DNA from: an uncultured Caldilinea sp. | GTDB lineage: Bacteria; Chloroflexota; Anaerolineae; Caldilineales; Caldilineaceae | Assembly (NCBI GenBank): GCA_937928035.1 | Contig: CALFWA010000049.1 | Span: 1 to 10,000 of the forward strand | Reading direction: 5' to 3' | Length of the DNA: 10,000 bases | In this document: positions 1 through 9,800 of the stretch, piece by piece | Layout of the letters: every line of letters begins with the position of its first letter | How positions within the stretch are numbered: the stretch's first letter is position 1 | Program-made: the position numbers and the translations under genes | Notes under the pieces: generated by a model | Databases searched by the model: none | What the model was told of the DNA's origin: nothing | The model's input: the letters and a program-made list of their open reading frames with translations, nothing else

Positions 1-52
1 GATATCAAATAGGAGTTGCGCAATTAGGTAAAATCTTCTCGTACTACGGCGT

Positions 53-100
53 TCTCCTCCCCCTCTCCCGGCATCGGGAGAGGGGGCCAGGGGGTGAGGG
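53..100. repeat. G/C-rich hairpin repeat element
   Basis: A perfect 12-bp inverted repeat (CCCCCTCTCCCG at 59-70, CGGGAGAGGGGG at 75-86) encloses a 4-base GCAT loop. It is followed by CCAGGGGGTGAGGG. From memory, the CCCTCTCCC...GGGAGAGGG...GGGTGAGGG pattern recurs as a dispersed intergenic element in Chloroflexota and other bacteria. I cannot test copy number here. It has no adjoining T run in either direction, so a REP/MITE-like repeat is more likely than an intrinsic terminator. A transcript of it would fold strongly. Confidence 0.6.
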
Positions 101-233
101 TCGCAACACCCATCGCCGCCTATTTGTTCAGTTCGCTCTATCAATTGCCAGAGGTTCGACTATATAACTTCTATGAAATTTGCGGCGCTTCCTCAAGAGC
201 ATAATTGAGCGGAGGCATTGTAGCAAGTCATTG

Positions 234-272
234 TTAACGTTCATTGTGAACGTTCCCCGTGAACGTTCGAGC
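234..272. promoter_or_regulatory. three 13-base iterons with palindromic AACGTT cores
   Basis: AACGTTC occurs at 236-242, 249-255 and 262-268, exactly 13 bases apart. The units are TTAACGTTCATTG, TGAACGTTCCCCG and TGAACGTTCGAGC. Two cores are the full palindrome GAACGTTC. A degenerate fourth GCGTTC follows at 271-276, then the small palindrome TTGAA-A-TTCAA at 277-287. The block lies about 120-160 bases before the glycosyltransferase start, in a stretch with no gene, which suggests an operator bound by a dimeric regulator. The regulator is unknown. The rest of 1-391 shows no gene and no promoter I would defend; TAAGAT at 314-319 is a possible but weak -10. Confidence 0.45.
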
Positions 273-391
273 GTTCTTGAAATTCAATCTATGGCGGCCC
301 GCTCCGCTTGTGATAAGATTGCGCTGATCGACGAGTCAATGCAGCGATGAAGACCGTGCAACGGACGAATCAAAGCTTTGGGCGGGAACCT

Positions 392-1561
<1,170 letters not shown>

Positions 1562-1584
1562 AATCTCATTCCAGGCAGAATTGT

Positions 1585-1589
1585 GGAGG
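1585..1589 (+). promoter_or_regulatory. ribosome binding site of the sixA-like gene
   Basis: GGAGG ends 6 bases before the ATG at 1596. It fixes that start, rather than any upstream codon, for the phosphatase. Confidence 0.75.
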
Positions 1590-1595
1590 CGCTTT

Positions 1596-2102
1596 ATGAA
1601 ATACATCACTCTCTGGCGACATGCCAAAGCCGAACGACCTGAGCACTATGCGAATGATTTCGACCGTCCGCTCACCGACCGTGGTCGCAAGGATGCAGCG
1701 CGCATGGCGGCGTTGATTGCGCGGCTGGACCCTCCGGTTGACTCGCTGTTGAGCTCCCCTTCTGCGCGCACGGCGCAAACCGTGGAGGCGCTGCTCAGTC
1801 AGCTCGATGGCAAAGTCAAGCCCATCTGGCAAGAGTCCATCTACCTGGCTTCGGCGGAGACCTTGCTCGCCCTTCTGCAAAATCTGCCGGAGGAGATGGA
1901 GCACGTAGCGCTCGTCGGTCATAACCCTGGCATGGAGGAGCTGACGTCCGGGTTGTGCGGCTCGGCGCCGGAGACCATTTTCGTGCGCCTCCCCACGGCA
2001 GCCGTGGCGCACATTGCGGCGGACGTTCCACAGTGGGAGGTGTTGCGCTGGGGCTGCGGCCAACTGAGGTTGCTTGTTCCTCCCAAGGCGCTCCGAGGGT
2101 AG
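1596..2102 (+). CDS. sixA: SixA-type phosphohistidine phosphatase
   Basis: This 168-residue protein belongs to the histidine phosphatase (phosphoglycerate mutase-like) superfamily and has the short length of the SixA branch. The catalytic motif is LWRHAKAE, with Arg8 and the nucleophile His9. The second phosphate-binding arginine lies in SSPSARTAQT (Arg58), and the second active-site histidine in VGHNPGMEEL (His109). SixA of E. coli dephosphorylates phosphohistidine in phosphotransfer proteins; the substrate here is unknown. DRPLTDRGRKDA near residue 23 is also typical of the family. The start at 1596 is supported by GGAGG and by the conserved MKYITLWRHA opening. It sits 34 bases after the glycosyltransferase on the same strand and ends 21 bases from the convergent MFS fragment. 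No terminator is visible in that 21-base gap. Confidence 0.88.
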   Translation: MKYITLWRHAKAERPEHYANDFDRPLTDRGRKDAARMAALIARLDPPVDSLLSSPSARTAQTVEALLSQLDGKVKPIWQESIYLASAETLLALLQNLPEEMEHVALVGHNPGMEELTSGLCGSAPETIFVRLPTAAVAHIAADVPQWEVLRWGCGQLRLLVPPKALRG

Positions 2103-2123
2103 TGTGAAGATGAAGCGCGCCGT

Positions 2124-2738
2124 CTACGGTGCGAAGTCGTGAGCCTTCCCAGAAACGCGCCGCTGTGAAAATGCTTCCGACGGTTGGAAGCGTTGGGTCG
2201 CCCATAGTGCGTAGATTTCTACTCCAGCTGCGATGACAGCGCGACTGATCAGCAGCACGGTGACGCCAAAAGCACTCCAAAGAAAACCGGCGAGGATCGG
2301 CCCCAAAATCTCGCCTATATCCTCGCCGACGCTCATCCAACTCATCATTTGGGCGCGGCGTTGCGGCGCTGCATCGGAAACCCGGCTCATAAGTGCGCCC
2401 CAGGCCGGACGAAACGCCGATTTGCCGAGATCATCGACGGCGCGCCCGATGAACACGCCGGAAAACGTAGGAGCCGCTACATAGATTAGAGAAGAAGTGA
2501 TATTGGCAGCGCTGCGCAGCGTGAACACCGATTTGTGGCTGACGGTGTCGGCGAGCCAACCGAACAAAGGCCCGGAGATGAGAATGACGGCGGAGGAAGC
2601 CGTGTAGATCAGACCGGTCTCGGCCTTGCTGAGTCCTGCATATTCTGTCGCCAGAATCGGAAACAGGCTGCCCAGCATGTACGCTGCACCGCTGATCAGG
2701 CCGCCCAACACGGCGAACGGAAATATCTCCAGAGGCAT
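2124..2738 (-). CDS. half-length MFS transporter, probably a truncated remnant
   Basis: The frame encodes 204 residues with about six hydrophobic segments, half of the usual 12-helix, roughly 400-residue major facilitator. GPLFGWLADTVSHK resembles MFS motif A between helices 2 and 3 (or 8 and 9). GRAVDDLGKSAF resembles the helix-4 motif B, and GEDIGEILGPILAGF resembles motif C. I start at the ATG ending at 2738, although it has no convincing Shine-Dalgarno. The frame stays open upstream through a charged, loop-like stretch (RREEAGREKLSEAPSAEF) up to about 2815, where the oppositely oriented glycerate kinase begins. That stretch looks like an MFS central loop, so I lean to this being helices 7-12 with the N-terminal half lost. 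Motifs B and C would fit helices 1-6 equally well. Either way the missing half is not next to it. It is unlikely to work alone unless it dimerises. Confidence 0.65.
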   Translation of the reverse strand: MPLEIFPFAVLGGLISGAAYMLGSLFPILATEYAGLSKAETGLIYTASSAVILISGPLFGWLADTVSHKSVFTLRSAANITSSLIYVAAPTFSGVFIGRAVDDLGKSAFRPAWGALMSRVSDAAPQRRAQMMSWMSVGEDIGEILGPILAGFLWSAFGVTVLLISRAVIAAGVEIYALWATQRFQPSEAFSQRRVSGKAHDFAP

Positions 2739-2814
2739 CCCTGTCCGCGTTGAAGAAGAAAACTCTGCTGATGGAGCCTCTGACAATTTTTCTCTGCCTG
2801 CTTCTTCTCTACGG

Positions 2815-3999
2815 ATGTCGCTTCGCAGCGCTGCGTTCGCTGTGATCGCTCCTTCCGGATTCAAAGAGAGCATGAGCGCCAAAGAAGTCGCCCATTCCAT
2901 TGCGGAGGGGGTGCGCAGCGCCGCCCCTCAGGCGCGCATCATCGAACTGCCGCTGGTGGATGGCGGTGAAGGATTCACAGAGACGTTGGTTGAGGTCACC
3001 GGCGGTCGCATCTATCCGGTGACGGTCACCGGGCCGGTGGGGACGCCGGCGCGCAGCTTTTTCGGAATTCTCGGCGGCCGCGGGCCAAAGACGGCTATAA
3101 TCGAAATGGCGTCGGCGGCCGGTCTACGCCTGGTGCCACGCGATCGGCGCAATCCGCTCGTCACTACGACCTATGACGTCGGCGAGTTGATTCGCACAGC
3201 GTTGGACATGGGCGCCAAACGCATTTTGCTCGGCTGCGGCGACTCCGGCACCAACGACGGCGGCGCCGGCACGGCCCAGGCGCTGGGTGTGCGACTGCTC
3301 GACGCCGACGACATGTCGATCGGCTGAGGCGGCAAAGAGCTGGCTCGCCTGGTTTCCATCGATCTCAGCCGGCGTGATCCACGCCTGGACAAAGTGCGCA
3401 TCGACGTCGCCTGCAATATTCATAATGTGCTGTGCGGCCCGCGAGGGATGGCGCGCATCTTCGGTCCACAAAAAGGCGCTTCACCTGAGATGGTTGAACA
3501 ACTGGCGCAAGCGCTGGACAACTACGCCGGTGTGATCGAGAGCGATTTAGGTCTGGACGTGCGCTTGATGCCGGGGGGCGGCGCCTCGGGCGGCCTAGGC
3601 GCAGGACTGTATGCGTTGCTCCGCGCTATGACATCGTAATGCAGTACTACGACATCGACCGCTACTTGCGCTAGGCCGGTCTGGTCATCACGGCGGAAGG
3701 GGGAATCGACTCGCAGACGCCATACGGCAAGATTCCGGCAGAAGTGGCGCGCCGAGCGAAGGCGTACAACGTGCCTGTCATTGCGCTGGCGGGCACTGTG
3801 GGCCAGGGAGCGCGGGACAACTACGCACATGGCATCACGGGCGTTCACCAGCGTGGTGCCGCGTCCTTGCACGCTGGAAGAGGCGTTCACCCGCGCCGCC
3901 GAATTCACGGCCGCCTGCGCTGAAAATGTGATGCAGATGGTGCTGGCCGGCATGCGACTCAACCAGTGGCTGGGCGGAGCAGGAGTGGGAAGCTATTGA
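2815..3999 (+). pseudogene. garK: glycerate kinase type 1 (GarK/GlxK family), multiply disrupted
   Basis: The gene would phosphorylate glycerate for entry into glycolysis. Family motifs run in order: APSGFKESMSAKEVA, PLVDGGEGF, GDSGTNDGGAG, IFGPQKGASPEMVE, PGGGASGGLGAG, LVITAEGGIDSQTPYGK, PVIALAGTVGQGA and VVPRPCTLEEAF. Conceptual length is near the family's roughly 380 residues. Four lesions break it. There is an in-frame TGA at 3325-3327 (IG*GGKEL). A shift from frame 1 to frame 3 occurs near 3622-3624, where LYALL jumps to RYDIVMQYY. An in-frame TAG lies at 3672-3674 (RYLR*AGLVITAEG). A shift back to frame 1 comes from one extra G in the GGG at 3839-3841 (HGIT/AFTSVVPRP). The ATG at 2815 gives the expected N-terminus but has no Shine-Dalgarno, and the MFS remnant abuts it. 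The two stops make a simple homopolymer sequencing error insufficient. The first stretch, 2815-3327, could still give a non-functional 170-residue piece. Confidence 0.9.
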
Positions 4000-4045
4000 G
4001 AAGTGCGCAACCCATATCGGCTTAAACCCGAAAATTCAATCGGTG

Positions 4046-4051
4046 AAGGAG
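4046..4051 (+). promoter_or_regulatory. ribosome binding site of the DASS-type transporter
   Basis: AAGGAG ends 7 bases before the ATG at 4059 and supports that start. The 59-base gap after the glycerate kinase remnant contains nothing else recognisable. Confidence 0.75.
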
Positions 4052-4058
4052 AAAAACG

Positions 4059-5459
4059 ATGTTTCTCACAACGATGCAAGCGACATTCCCTCAGACTGCT
4101 AGACCAACCATTGGGAGGCGCGGGCTGGCGGCGGCGCTGTTGACCATCCTGCTCATCGCAGCGGTGTATCGGGCGCCCGGCGACCTGACTTTCCATGGGC
4201 GCCTGGCGCTGATTGCCTTTGGACTCAGCGTCATCGGCTGGACGCTCACCAAACTTAACGACACGTTTGTGGCGCTTCTGGCTGCGTTGGGACTGGTGCT
4301 CACCCACACCATCGACGCCAACGAATTTTTCGCCAGCATCGGCAACTCTGTCGTCTGGCTCATGATCGGCGCATTTATCGTCGCCCGAGCGCTCAATCAA
4401 TCAGGGCTGTCGGCGCGTCTCACCTACGCAATGACGCGCAGTGCGCGCACCGTCGACCAGCTCTTCTATTTATTGACCGCCGTCTTGCTGCTCACGGCGC
4501 TGGTGATTCCTTCAACGTCCGGCCGCGCTGCGCTGCTTGTGCCGATTTATCAGGCCATCGCCACCTCGCTGCAAAATCCGCGCATCAACCGCGCCCTGGC
4601 GCTGGCGTTGCCGGTGAACATTCTATTAACCGCCATCGGCTCGCCGGTCGGCGCCGGTGCACACCTGGTGATTAACGATACATTGGCTCAAATGACCGGC
4701 AGCCGATTCAGCTTTGGCGAATGGATGTTGATGGGGATGCCTTTCGCTATCGTCTCAGCTTTCACCAGCACCTGGGTGATCTTACATCTGTTCCTCAACC
4801 GCCAGGAGCGTCGTCTCCGACTCGGCGCCTATCTGCGCAGCCATCTGCCAAAACCCGGCGCCTGGACGCAACAAGAGCGCTATATTGCACTGGTGACGTT
4901 GGCGCTGGTGGCGCTGTGGGCGACGAAAGCCTGGCATGGCGTCGATAATGCACTGGTCGCGGTGTTCGGCGCACTCGCCGTCACCGTCCCCAGCTGGGGC
5001 GCACTGAAGTTCAAAGAGGCCGCCAAAGGTGTGGAGTGGGAGATGATTCTCTTCGTTTCCGCATCGTTGGCGCTTTCTGATGCGCTGGTGCGTTCGGGGG
5101 CCGGACGCTGGCTGGCCGATCTGCTGATGGTGCGCAGTGGGCTGAGTGCGCTAGGTTCGCAGATCGCCATTCTGACCGGAGTAGCGGTCATTACGCTCAC
5201 CTCCCATCTTTACATCACCTTGCGCTCGGCGCAAGGAGCCGTCATTGCACCTCTGGTCATTCTGCTTGCGCTTTCGATGAAGCTCGATCCACACGTCTTG
5301 GCCTGGGTGACGGCGGCCGGCGTGGGCTATTGCATCACTCTGGTGGTGAGCGCCAAACCGCTCGCCATGTTTCAACAGATGAACAGCGATCAACCTGCAT
5401 ACACCACTGGCGACCTGGCGCGATTGAGCGGCGTGTTGGCGCGCTGCACCTTGTTCTGA
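4059..5459 (+). CDS. DASS/SLC13-type anion transporter, probably frameshifted at its 3' end
   Basis: The 466-residue frame encodes a polytopic membrane protein with about eleven hydrophobic segments and the layout of the divalent anion:Na+ symporter family (sulfate, di- and tricarboxylates). ANEFFASIGNSVVWLMIGAF matches the family's first half. VIPSTSGRAALLVPI (residues 149-163) sits where the first Ser-Asn-Thr substrate loop is expected, and LYITLRSAQGAVIAPLVI (from residue 384) where the second is. Both lack the usual Asn, so the substrate may differ. GSPVGAGAHLVINDTL matches the GTPPN-type loop. The family normally ends with one more helix after a GD(F/L)xRxG motif. Here GDLARLSGVLA is followed by CTLF and a stop, while the missing helix is readable two bases out of frame from 5441. 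It follows the dead glycerate kinase, suggesting an old uptake-and-kinase operon. The protein may be inactive or misassembled without the last helix. Confidence 0.82.
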   Translation: MFLTTMQATFPQTARPTIGRRGLAAALLTILLIAAVYRAPGDLTFHGRLALIAFGLSVIGWTLTKLNDTFVALLAALGLVLTHTIDANEFFASIGNSVVWLMIGAFIVARALNQSGLSARLTYAMTRSARTVDQLFYLLTAVLLLTALVIPSTSGRAALLVPIYQAIATSLQNPRINRALALALPVNILLTAIGSPVGAGAHLVINDTLAQMTGSRFSFGEWMLMGMPFAIVSAFTSTWVILHLFLNRQERRLRLGAYLRSHLPKPGAWTQQERYIALVTLALVALWATKAWHGVDNALVAVFGALAVTVPSWGALKFKEAAKGVEWEMILFVSASLALSDALVRSGAGRWLADLLMVRSGLSALGSQIAILTGVAVITLTSHLYITLRSAQGAVIAPLVILLALSMKLDPHVLAWVTAAGVGYCITLVVSAKPLAMFQQMNSDQPAYTTGDLARLSGVLARCTLF

Positions 5460-5500
5460 TTCTTCTTTTTGCCCTTTTCTACTGGCCGCAGATGGTGCGG
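5441..5500 (+). other. displaced last transmembrane helix of the DASS-type transporter
   Basis: In frame 2 the sequence reads ALHLVLILLFALFYWP before running on into the acidic ORF. Dropping two bases from the GCGCGC run at 5439-5444 joins transporter residues GDLARLSGVLA to LHLVLILLFALFYW, which completes the expected last helix. The same stretch, followed by QMVRPAQA, could also serve as a signal peptide with an AQA cleavage site for the acidic protein. Against that, no ATG, GTG or TTG lies in this frame between the TTG at 5330 and the ATG at 5492. I judge the transporter-helix reading more likely. Confidence 0.6.
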
Positions 5501-6811
5501 CCAGCGCAGGCGGTCGGCAGCCCGAGCATCCAGATCGATTTGATGTCCTCCCCTGTTATGCGCCAAACGCCGGGGCTGCTGCGCGAGCGATCGCTGGCGC
5601 CGAACGCCCTCCTGGCTGAAGCCGGCGTCGTGCGCACAGGCGGTGAGTTCGCATTCGTTTCGGCGCCAGCGTGCACCTGTCAATTAGACACGTCAAAAGA
5701 GTCAAACGCAAGCGCTGCGCCGCAGAAGGAGCCGGCCCTTGGCGCCGCCGGATCGTCGCAGAATTCTGAAGAGAACAAAGCAGGCGTCGGCAACAGCAAT
5801 GAAGACAGCGTCCCCACTGCAATTCCAGCAACACCCACAGCAACGCCGACTGTCACGCCCACCGCGGCGCCCGCGGCGACTCCGACGATGGCGCCTGTTC
5901 TTACAGTCAGACCGGGGATTACGCCAACTCCACCGATGCAACCGGGCGACCTCGACGATGACCTGGAAGATTGGACGCCGATCGATGACGACGATGACGA
6001 GGCGCCTGCCCGGGACGACGACGATCTTGCGCCCAATAGAACACCAACGCCATCTGCCCAAGGCAACGAGCAGAGAACGCCGCCTACGCCAGCACCACCC
6101 ATCGGCGATGACGGCGATCAAAACGGCAGAGAGGATGAACGCGAGAACGATGCGGACAAAGGCGCTGCGCCCTCTGCTACGCCGCCGAGCGGCGATCACA
6201 GTCGAGATGAGGAAAGCGACGACGCCGGTGACGACGTTGGTGACGATGACAGCGATGATGACAGCGATGATGACAGCAATGATGACGGCGGCGGTGACAC
6301 AGAGGCTCATAAGGAAGATCATCGTCAGAACTCGCCGTCGCCAGTCGCGCCTCCAACGGATGGAGATGACGACGATCAAGACGACGATGATCAAGACGAC
6401 GATATGCGCGATACGTCGTCGCCATCGTCAACCGCCGTCGATGACACGGATAAGGAGCGGCGGGAGAATGAGCATGCGGCGCAGCCTTCCAATAACGAAA
6501 GGGAAAACCAGCGCGCCGAGGAGGAGCAGCCGCAATCTTCCAGAGACGAAGACAACGATGAGGACGACCGTTCTGAAGACGCCGGCAGCGAAGCAAGCAC
6601 GGGGTCTGCACCCTCTGCATCGCCGGCGCACCATCCCGAACACACAAACGACGCACCGCCCTCTCCGACGCCTCCTGCTGCGCCCGCCCACGAGCCTGGC
6701 GGCAATTCACCTTCGCCGTCTCCGCCTTCACCGCCTTCTGACGGAGAGGAAGAGGACGATGAGAATGATTCTGGCGGAGACAAGGAGGAAGATCATGCAG
6801 AAGACGATTAA
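5492..6811 (+). CDS. Asp/Ser/Pro-rich low-complexity acidic protein
   Basis: I recognise no folded domain in this 439-residue frame. An N-terminal stretch of about 65 residues (from VGSPSIQIDLMSS to FVSAPACTC) is of ordinary composition. A Pro/Thr linker follows (TPTATPTVTPTAAPAATPT), a style typical of Chloroflexota surface and secreted proteins. The rest alternates acidic runs (DDSDDDSDDDSNDD, DDDDQDDDDQDDD) with Pro/Ser/Thr patches (SPSPSPPSPPSD) and ends in KEEDHAEDD. It would be very acidic and disordered, and could bind cations. The frame is open back to a TTG at 5330, inside the transporter gene. The ATG at 5492 is the only conventional start outside that gene, but it lacks a Shine-Dalgarno and leaves no full signal peptide. 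Expression may therefore depend on read-through, an unusual start or coupling, or the gene may be a fragment. The start is uncertain; the frame itself is convincing. Confidence 0.65.
   Translation: MVRPAQAVGSPSIQIDLMSSPVMRQTPGLLRERSLAPNALLAEAGVVRTGGEFAFVSAPACTCQLDTSKESNASAAPQKEPALGAAGSSQNSEENKAGVGNSNEDSVPTAIPATPTATPTVTPTAAPAATPTMAPVLTVRPGITPTPPMQPGDLDDDLEDWTPIDDDDDEAPARDDDDLAPNRTPTPSAQGNEQRTPPTPAPPIGDDGDQNGREDERENDADKGAAPSATPPSGDHSRDEESDDAGDDVGDDDSDDDSDDDSNDDGGGDTEAHKEDHRQNSPSPVAPPTDGDDDDQDDDDQDDDMRDTSSPSSTAVDDTDKERRENEHAAQPSNNERENQRAEEEQPQSSRDEDNDEDDRSEDAGSEASTGSAPSASPAHHPEHTNDAPPSPTPPAAPAHEPGGNSPSPSPPSPPSDGEEEDDENDSGGDKEEDHAEDD
6245..6280 (+). repeat. 12-base tandem repeat coding for DDSD
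   Basis: GATGACAGCGAT occurs at 6245-6256 and 6257-6268, with a third copy at 6269-6280 ending AAT. It stays in frame and encodes DDSD-DDSD-DDSN. Near-identity at the DNA level suggests recent slippage expansion. A related Asp/Gln repeat lies at 6365-6394 (DDDDQ twice). Confidence 0.75.
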
Positions 6812-6818
6812 GGTTGCA

Positions 6819-6851
6819 GATGTCCGCCAGGGGATGCCCCTGGCGGACATC
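6819..6851. terminator. perfect 15-bp hairpin after the acidic ORF
   Basis: GATGTCCGCCAGGGG (6819-6833) and CCCCTGGCGGACATC (6837-6851) are exact reverse complements around an ATG loop. The hairpin starts 7 bases after the TAA at 6809-6811. The stem is long and GC-rich, but only GTTTAA follows, so it lacks the U tract of a classical intrinsic terminator. Its position still suggests transcript termination or 3'-end protection. Confidence 0.65.
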
Positions 6852-6916
6852 GTTTAACCGTTCTTGACGACAAAGGCGCTTAGCGGCAATGGCGGCGCCT
6901 GTCAGCTTTTTCGCAG

Positions 6917-6947
6917 TTTGCATCGAGACGTTGGCTTGTGGTATGCT
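6917..6947 (+). promoter_or_regulatory. possible promoter of the livG-acyl-CoA synthetase operon
   Basis: An extended -10 element, TG-G-TATGCT (6939-6947), lies about 115 bases before the livG start and after the hairpin that closes the previous unit. The best -35 match, TTTGCA at 6917-6922, is weak and spaced 19 bases. The operon must start somewhere in 6852-7061, but this particular site is tentative. Confidence 0.25.
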
Positions 6948-7061
6948 TTGCCTCGCTCCAAATTCCTGGTCGATTCAATTGAGCTAACTTATTCGAACAG
7001 CGTCGACGGCCGATCCATAGCTGCTCTGTTCGACGCATTTATCTCACAACCACGCACGAGC

Positions 7062-7831
7062 ATGTCCGATCGTAATCCTATGCTGCGCGTCGAAGATGTC
7101 TCTTTAAGTTTCGGCGGCGCGACCGTGTTGAACCGGGTGAGCTTCGACGTGGCTCCCCATGAGATTTTTGCCATCATCGGGCCGAACGGCGCGGGCAAGA
7201 CCTCGATGCTCAACTGCATCAGCGCGTTTTATCGCCCACAGCAAGGGCGGATTCTTTTCGAGGGCCATGATCTTGTAAAAACGTCGACGCATCAGATCGC
7301 GCGCTTGGGCATTGCGCGCACCTTCCAAAATATCGCACTTTACACCGGGTTGACCACCCTGGAAAATTTGATGGCGGCGCGCCACATTCACATCAAAGAA
7401 AGCGCGCTGGCGAGTGCTCTCTACTGGGGTCCTGCCCAACGGGAGGAGATCCAGCACCGCCGCGTCGTTGAAGAAATCATGGACTTTCTCGAAATCGCCC
7501 ACATTCGCAAGGCCGTCGTCGGCGCGCTGCCCTACGGGCTGCGCAAACGCGTTGAGCTGGGACGCGCGCTGGCGCTGGAGCCGAAATTGCTGTTGCTGGA
7601 CGAGCCGATGGCCGGCATGAACATCGAAGAGAAAGAAGACATGGCGCGCTTCATCCTCGACGTGCACGAGCGACGCGGCGTGACCATCATTCTCATTGAG
7701 CACGACATGGGGCTGGTGATGGACATCTCCCATCGCGTGCTCGTGCTCGATTTCGGCAGCAAGATCGCCGAAGGCTCGCCGGATGAGGTGCGCAACAATC
7801 CCGCCGTGATCCGTGCATATCTCGGTCAGAC

Positions 7832-7835
<4 letters not shown>
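7062..7835 (+). CDS. livG: LivG-like ABC transporter ATP-binding protein
   Basis: This is a complete 257-residue ABC ATPase of the LivG/branched-chain amino acid (HAAT) type, which hydrolyses ATP on the cytoplasmic side to drive a two-permease importer. Walker A is GPNGAGKT (residues 40-47). The Q-loop region is IARTFQNIALYTGLTTLENL. The signature is LPYGLRKRVELGRAL (from residue 156), a variant of the family's LSYG rather than LSGGQ. Walker B is LLLLDEPMAGMN with Asp180 and Glu181, and the switch histidine is His214 in IEHDMG. ARLGIARTFQN and the C-terminal NNPAVIRAYLG are typical of LivG. The frame is open upstream to 6864, but the conserved N-terminus starts at MSDRNPMLRVEDVS. A second ATG at 7080 is also possible, and neither has a clear Shine-Dalgarno. 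Its TGA overlaps the next gene's ATG, indicating translational coupling. HAAT systems also carry amides, urea and aromatic acids, so the substrate is open. Confidence 0.9.
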
Positions 7836-9754
<1,919 letters not shown>

Positions 9755-9800
9755 TTCACGAGACGAAGCAAGCAACGACTGGAATGCTTCGATGAACTGC

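Noticed and set aside
145..177. Promoter from TTGCCA and the AT-rich TATATAAC stretch
   Set aside because: Spacing between any -35-like and -10-like pair is wrong (12, 14 or 21 bases), and no gene start follows closely.
2626..2814. Upstream extension of the glycerate kinase to an in-frame codon at 2626
   Set aside because: The family N-terminus begins at about FAVIAPSGFKES. The upstream part is antisense to the hydrophobic MFS segment.
2739..2900. MFS start at the ATG ending at 2900
   Set aside because: Residues read above about 2815 are antisense to conserved glycerate kinase codons and do not look like transporter sequence.
3325..3674. Recoding of the glycerate kinase TGA (selenocysteine) and TAG
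   Set aside because: The positions are not conserved Cys or catalytic sites, two different stops are involved, two frameshifts are also present, and no SECIS-like hairpin is evident after the TGA.
5330..5491. TTG at 5330 as the start of the acidic protein
   Set aside because: It would overlap the transporter gene by 130 bases, has no ribosome binding site, and puts about 40 unstructured residues before the hydrophobic segment.
6874..6911. Second terminator: AGGCGC/GCGCCT stem followed by TTTTT
   Set aside because: The stem is only 6 bp with a 15-base loop, and the T run starts 6 bases after it. This is too weak to call beside the perfect hairpin just upstream.
5680..6923. Several long open frames on the minus strand and a second plus-strand frame (5739-6857) across the acidic gene
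   Set aside because: They are mirror readings of GAC/GAT/GCC-rich codons: runs of Ile/Val, Arg/His or Ser with no domain. Only the Asp-rich plus frame has sensible linker and repeat structure.
6864..7061. livG starting at 6864
   Set aside because: The extra 66 residues have no similarity to ABC ATPases, overlap a probable promoter region, and the conserved N-terminus begins at 7062 or 7080.
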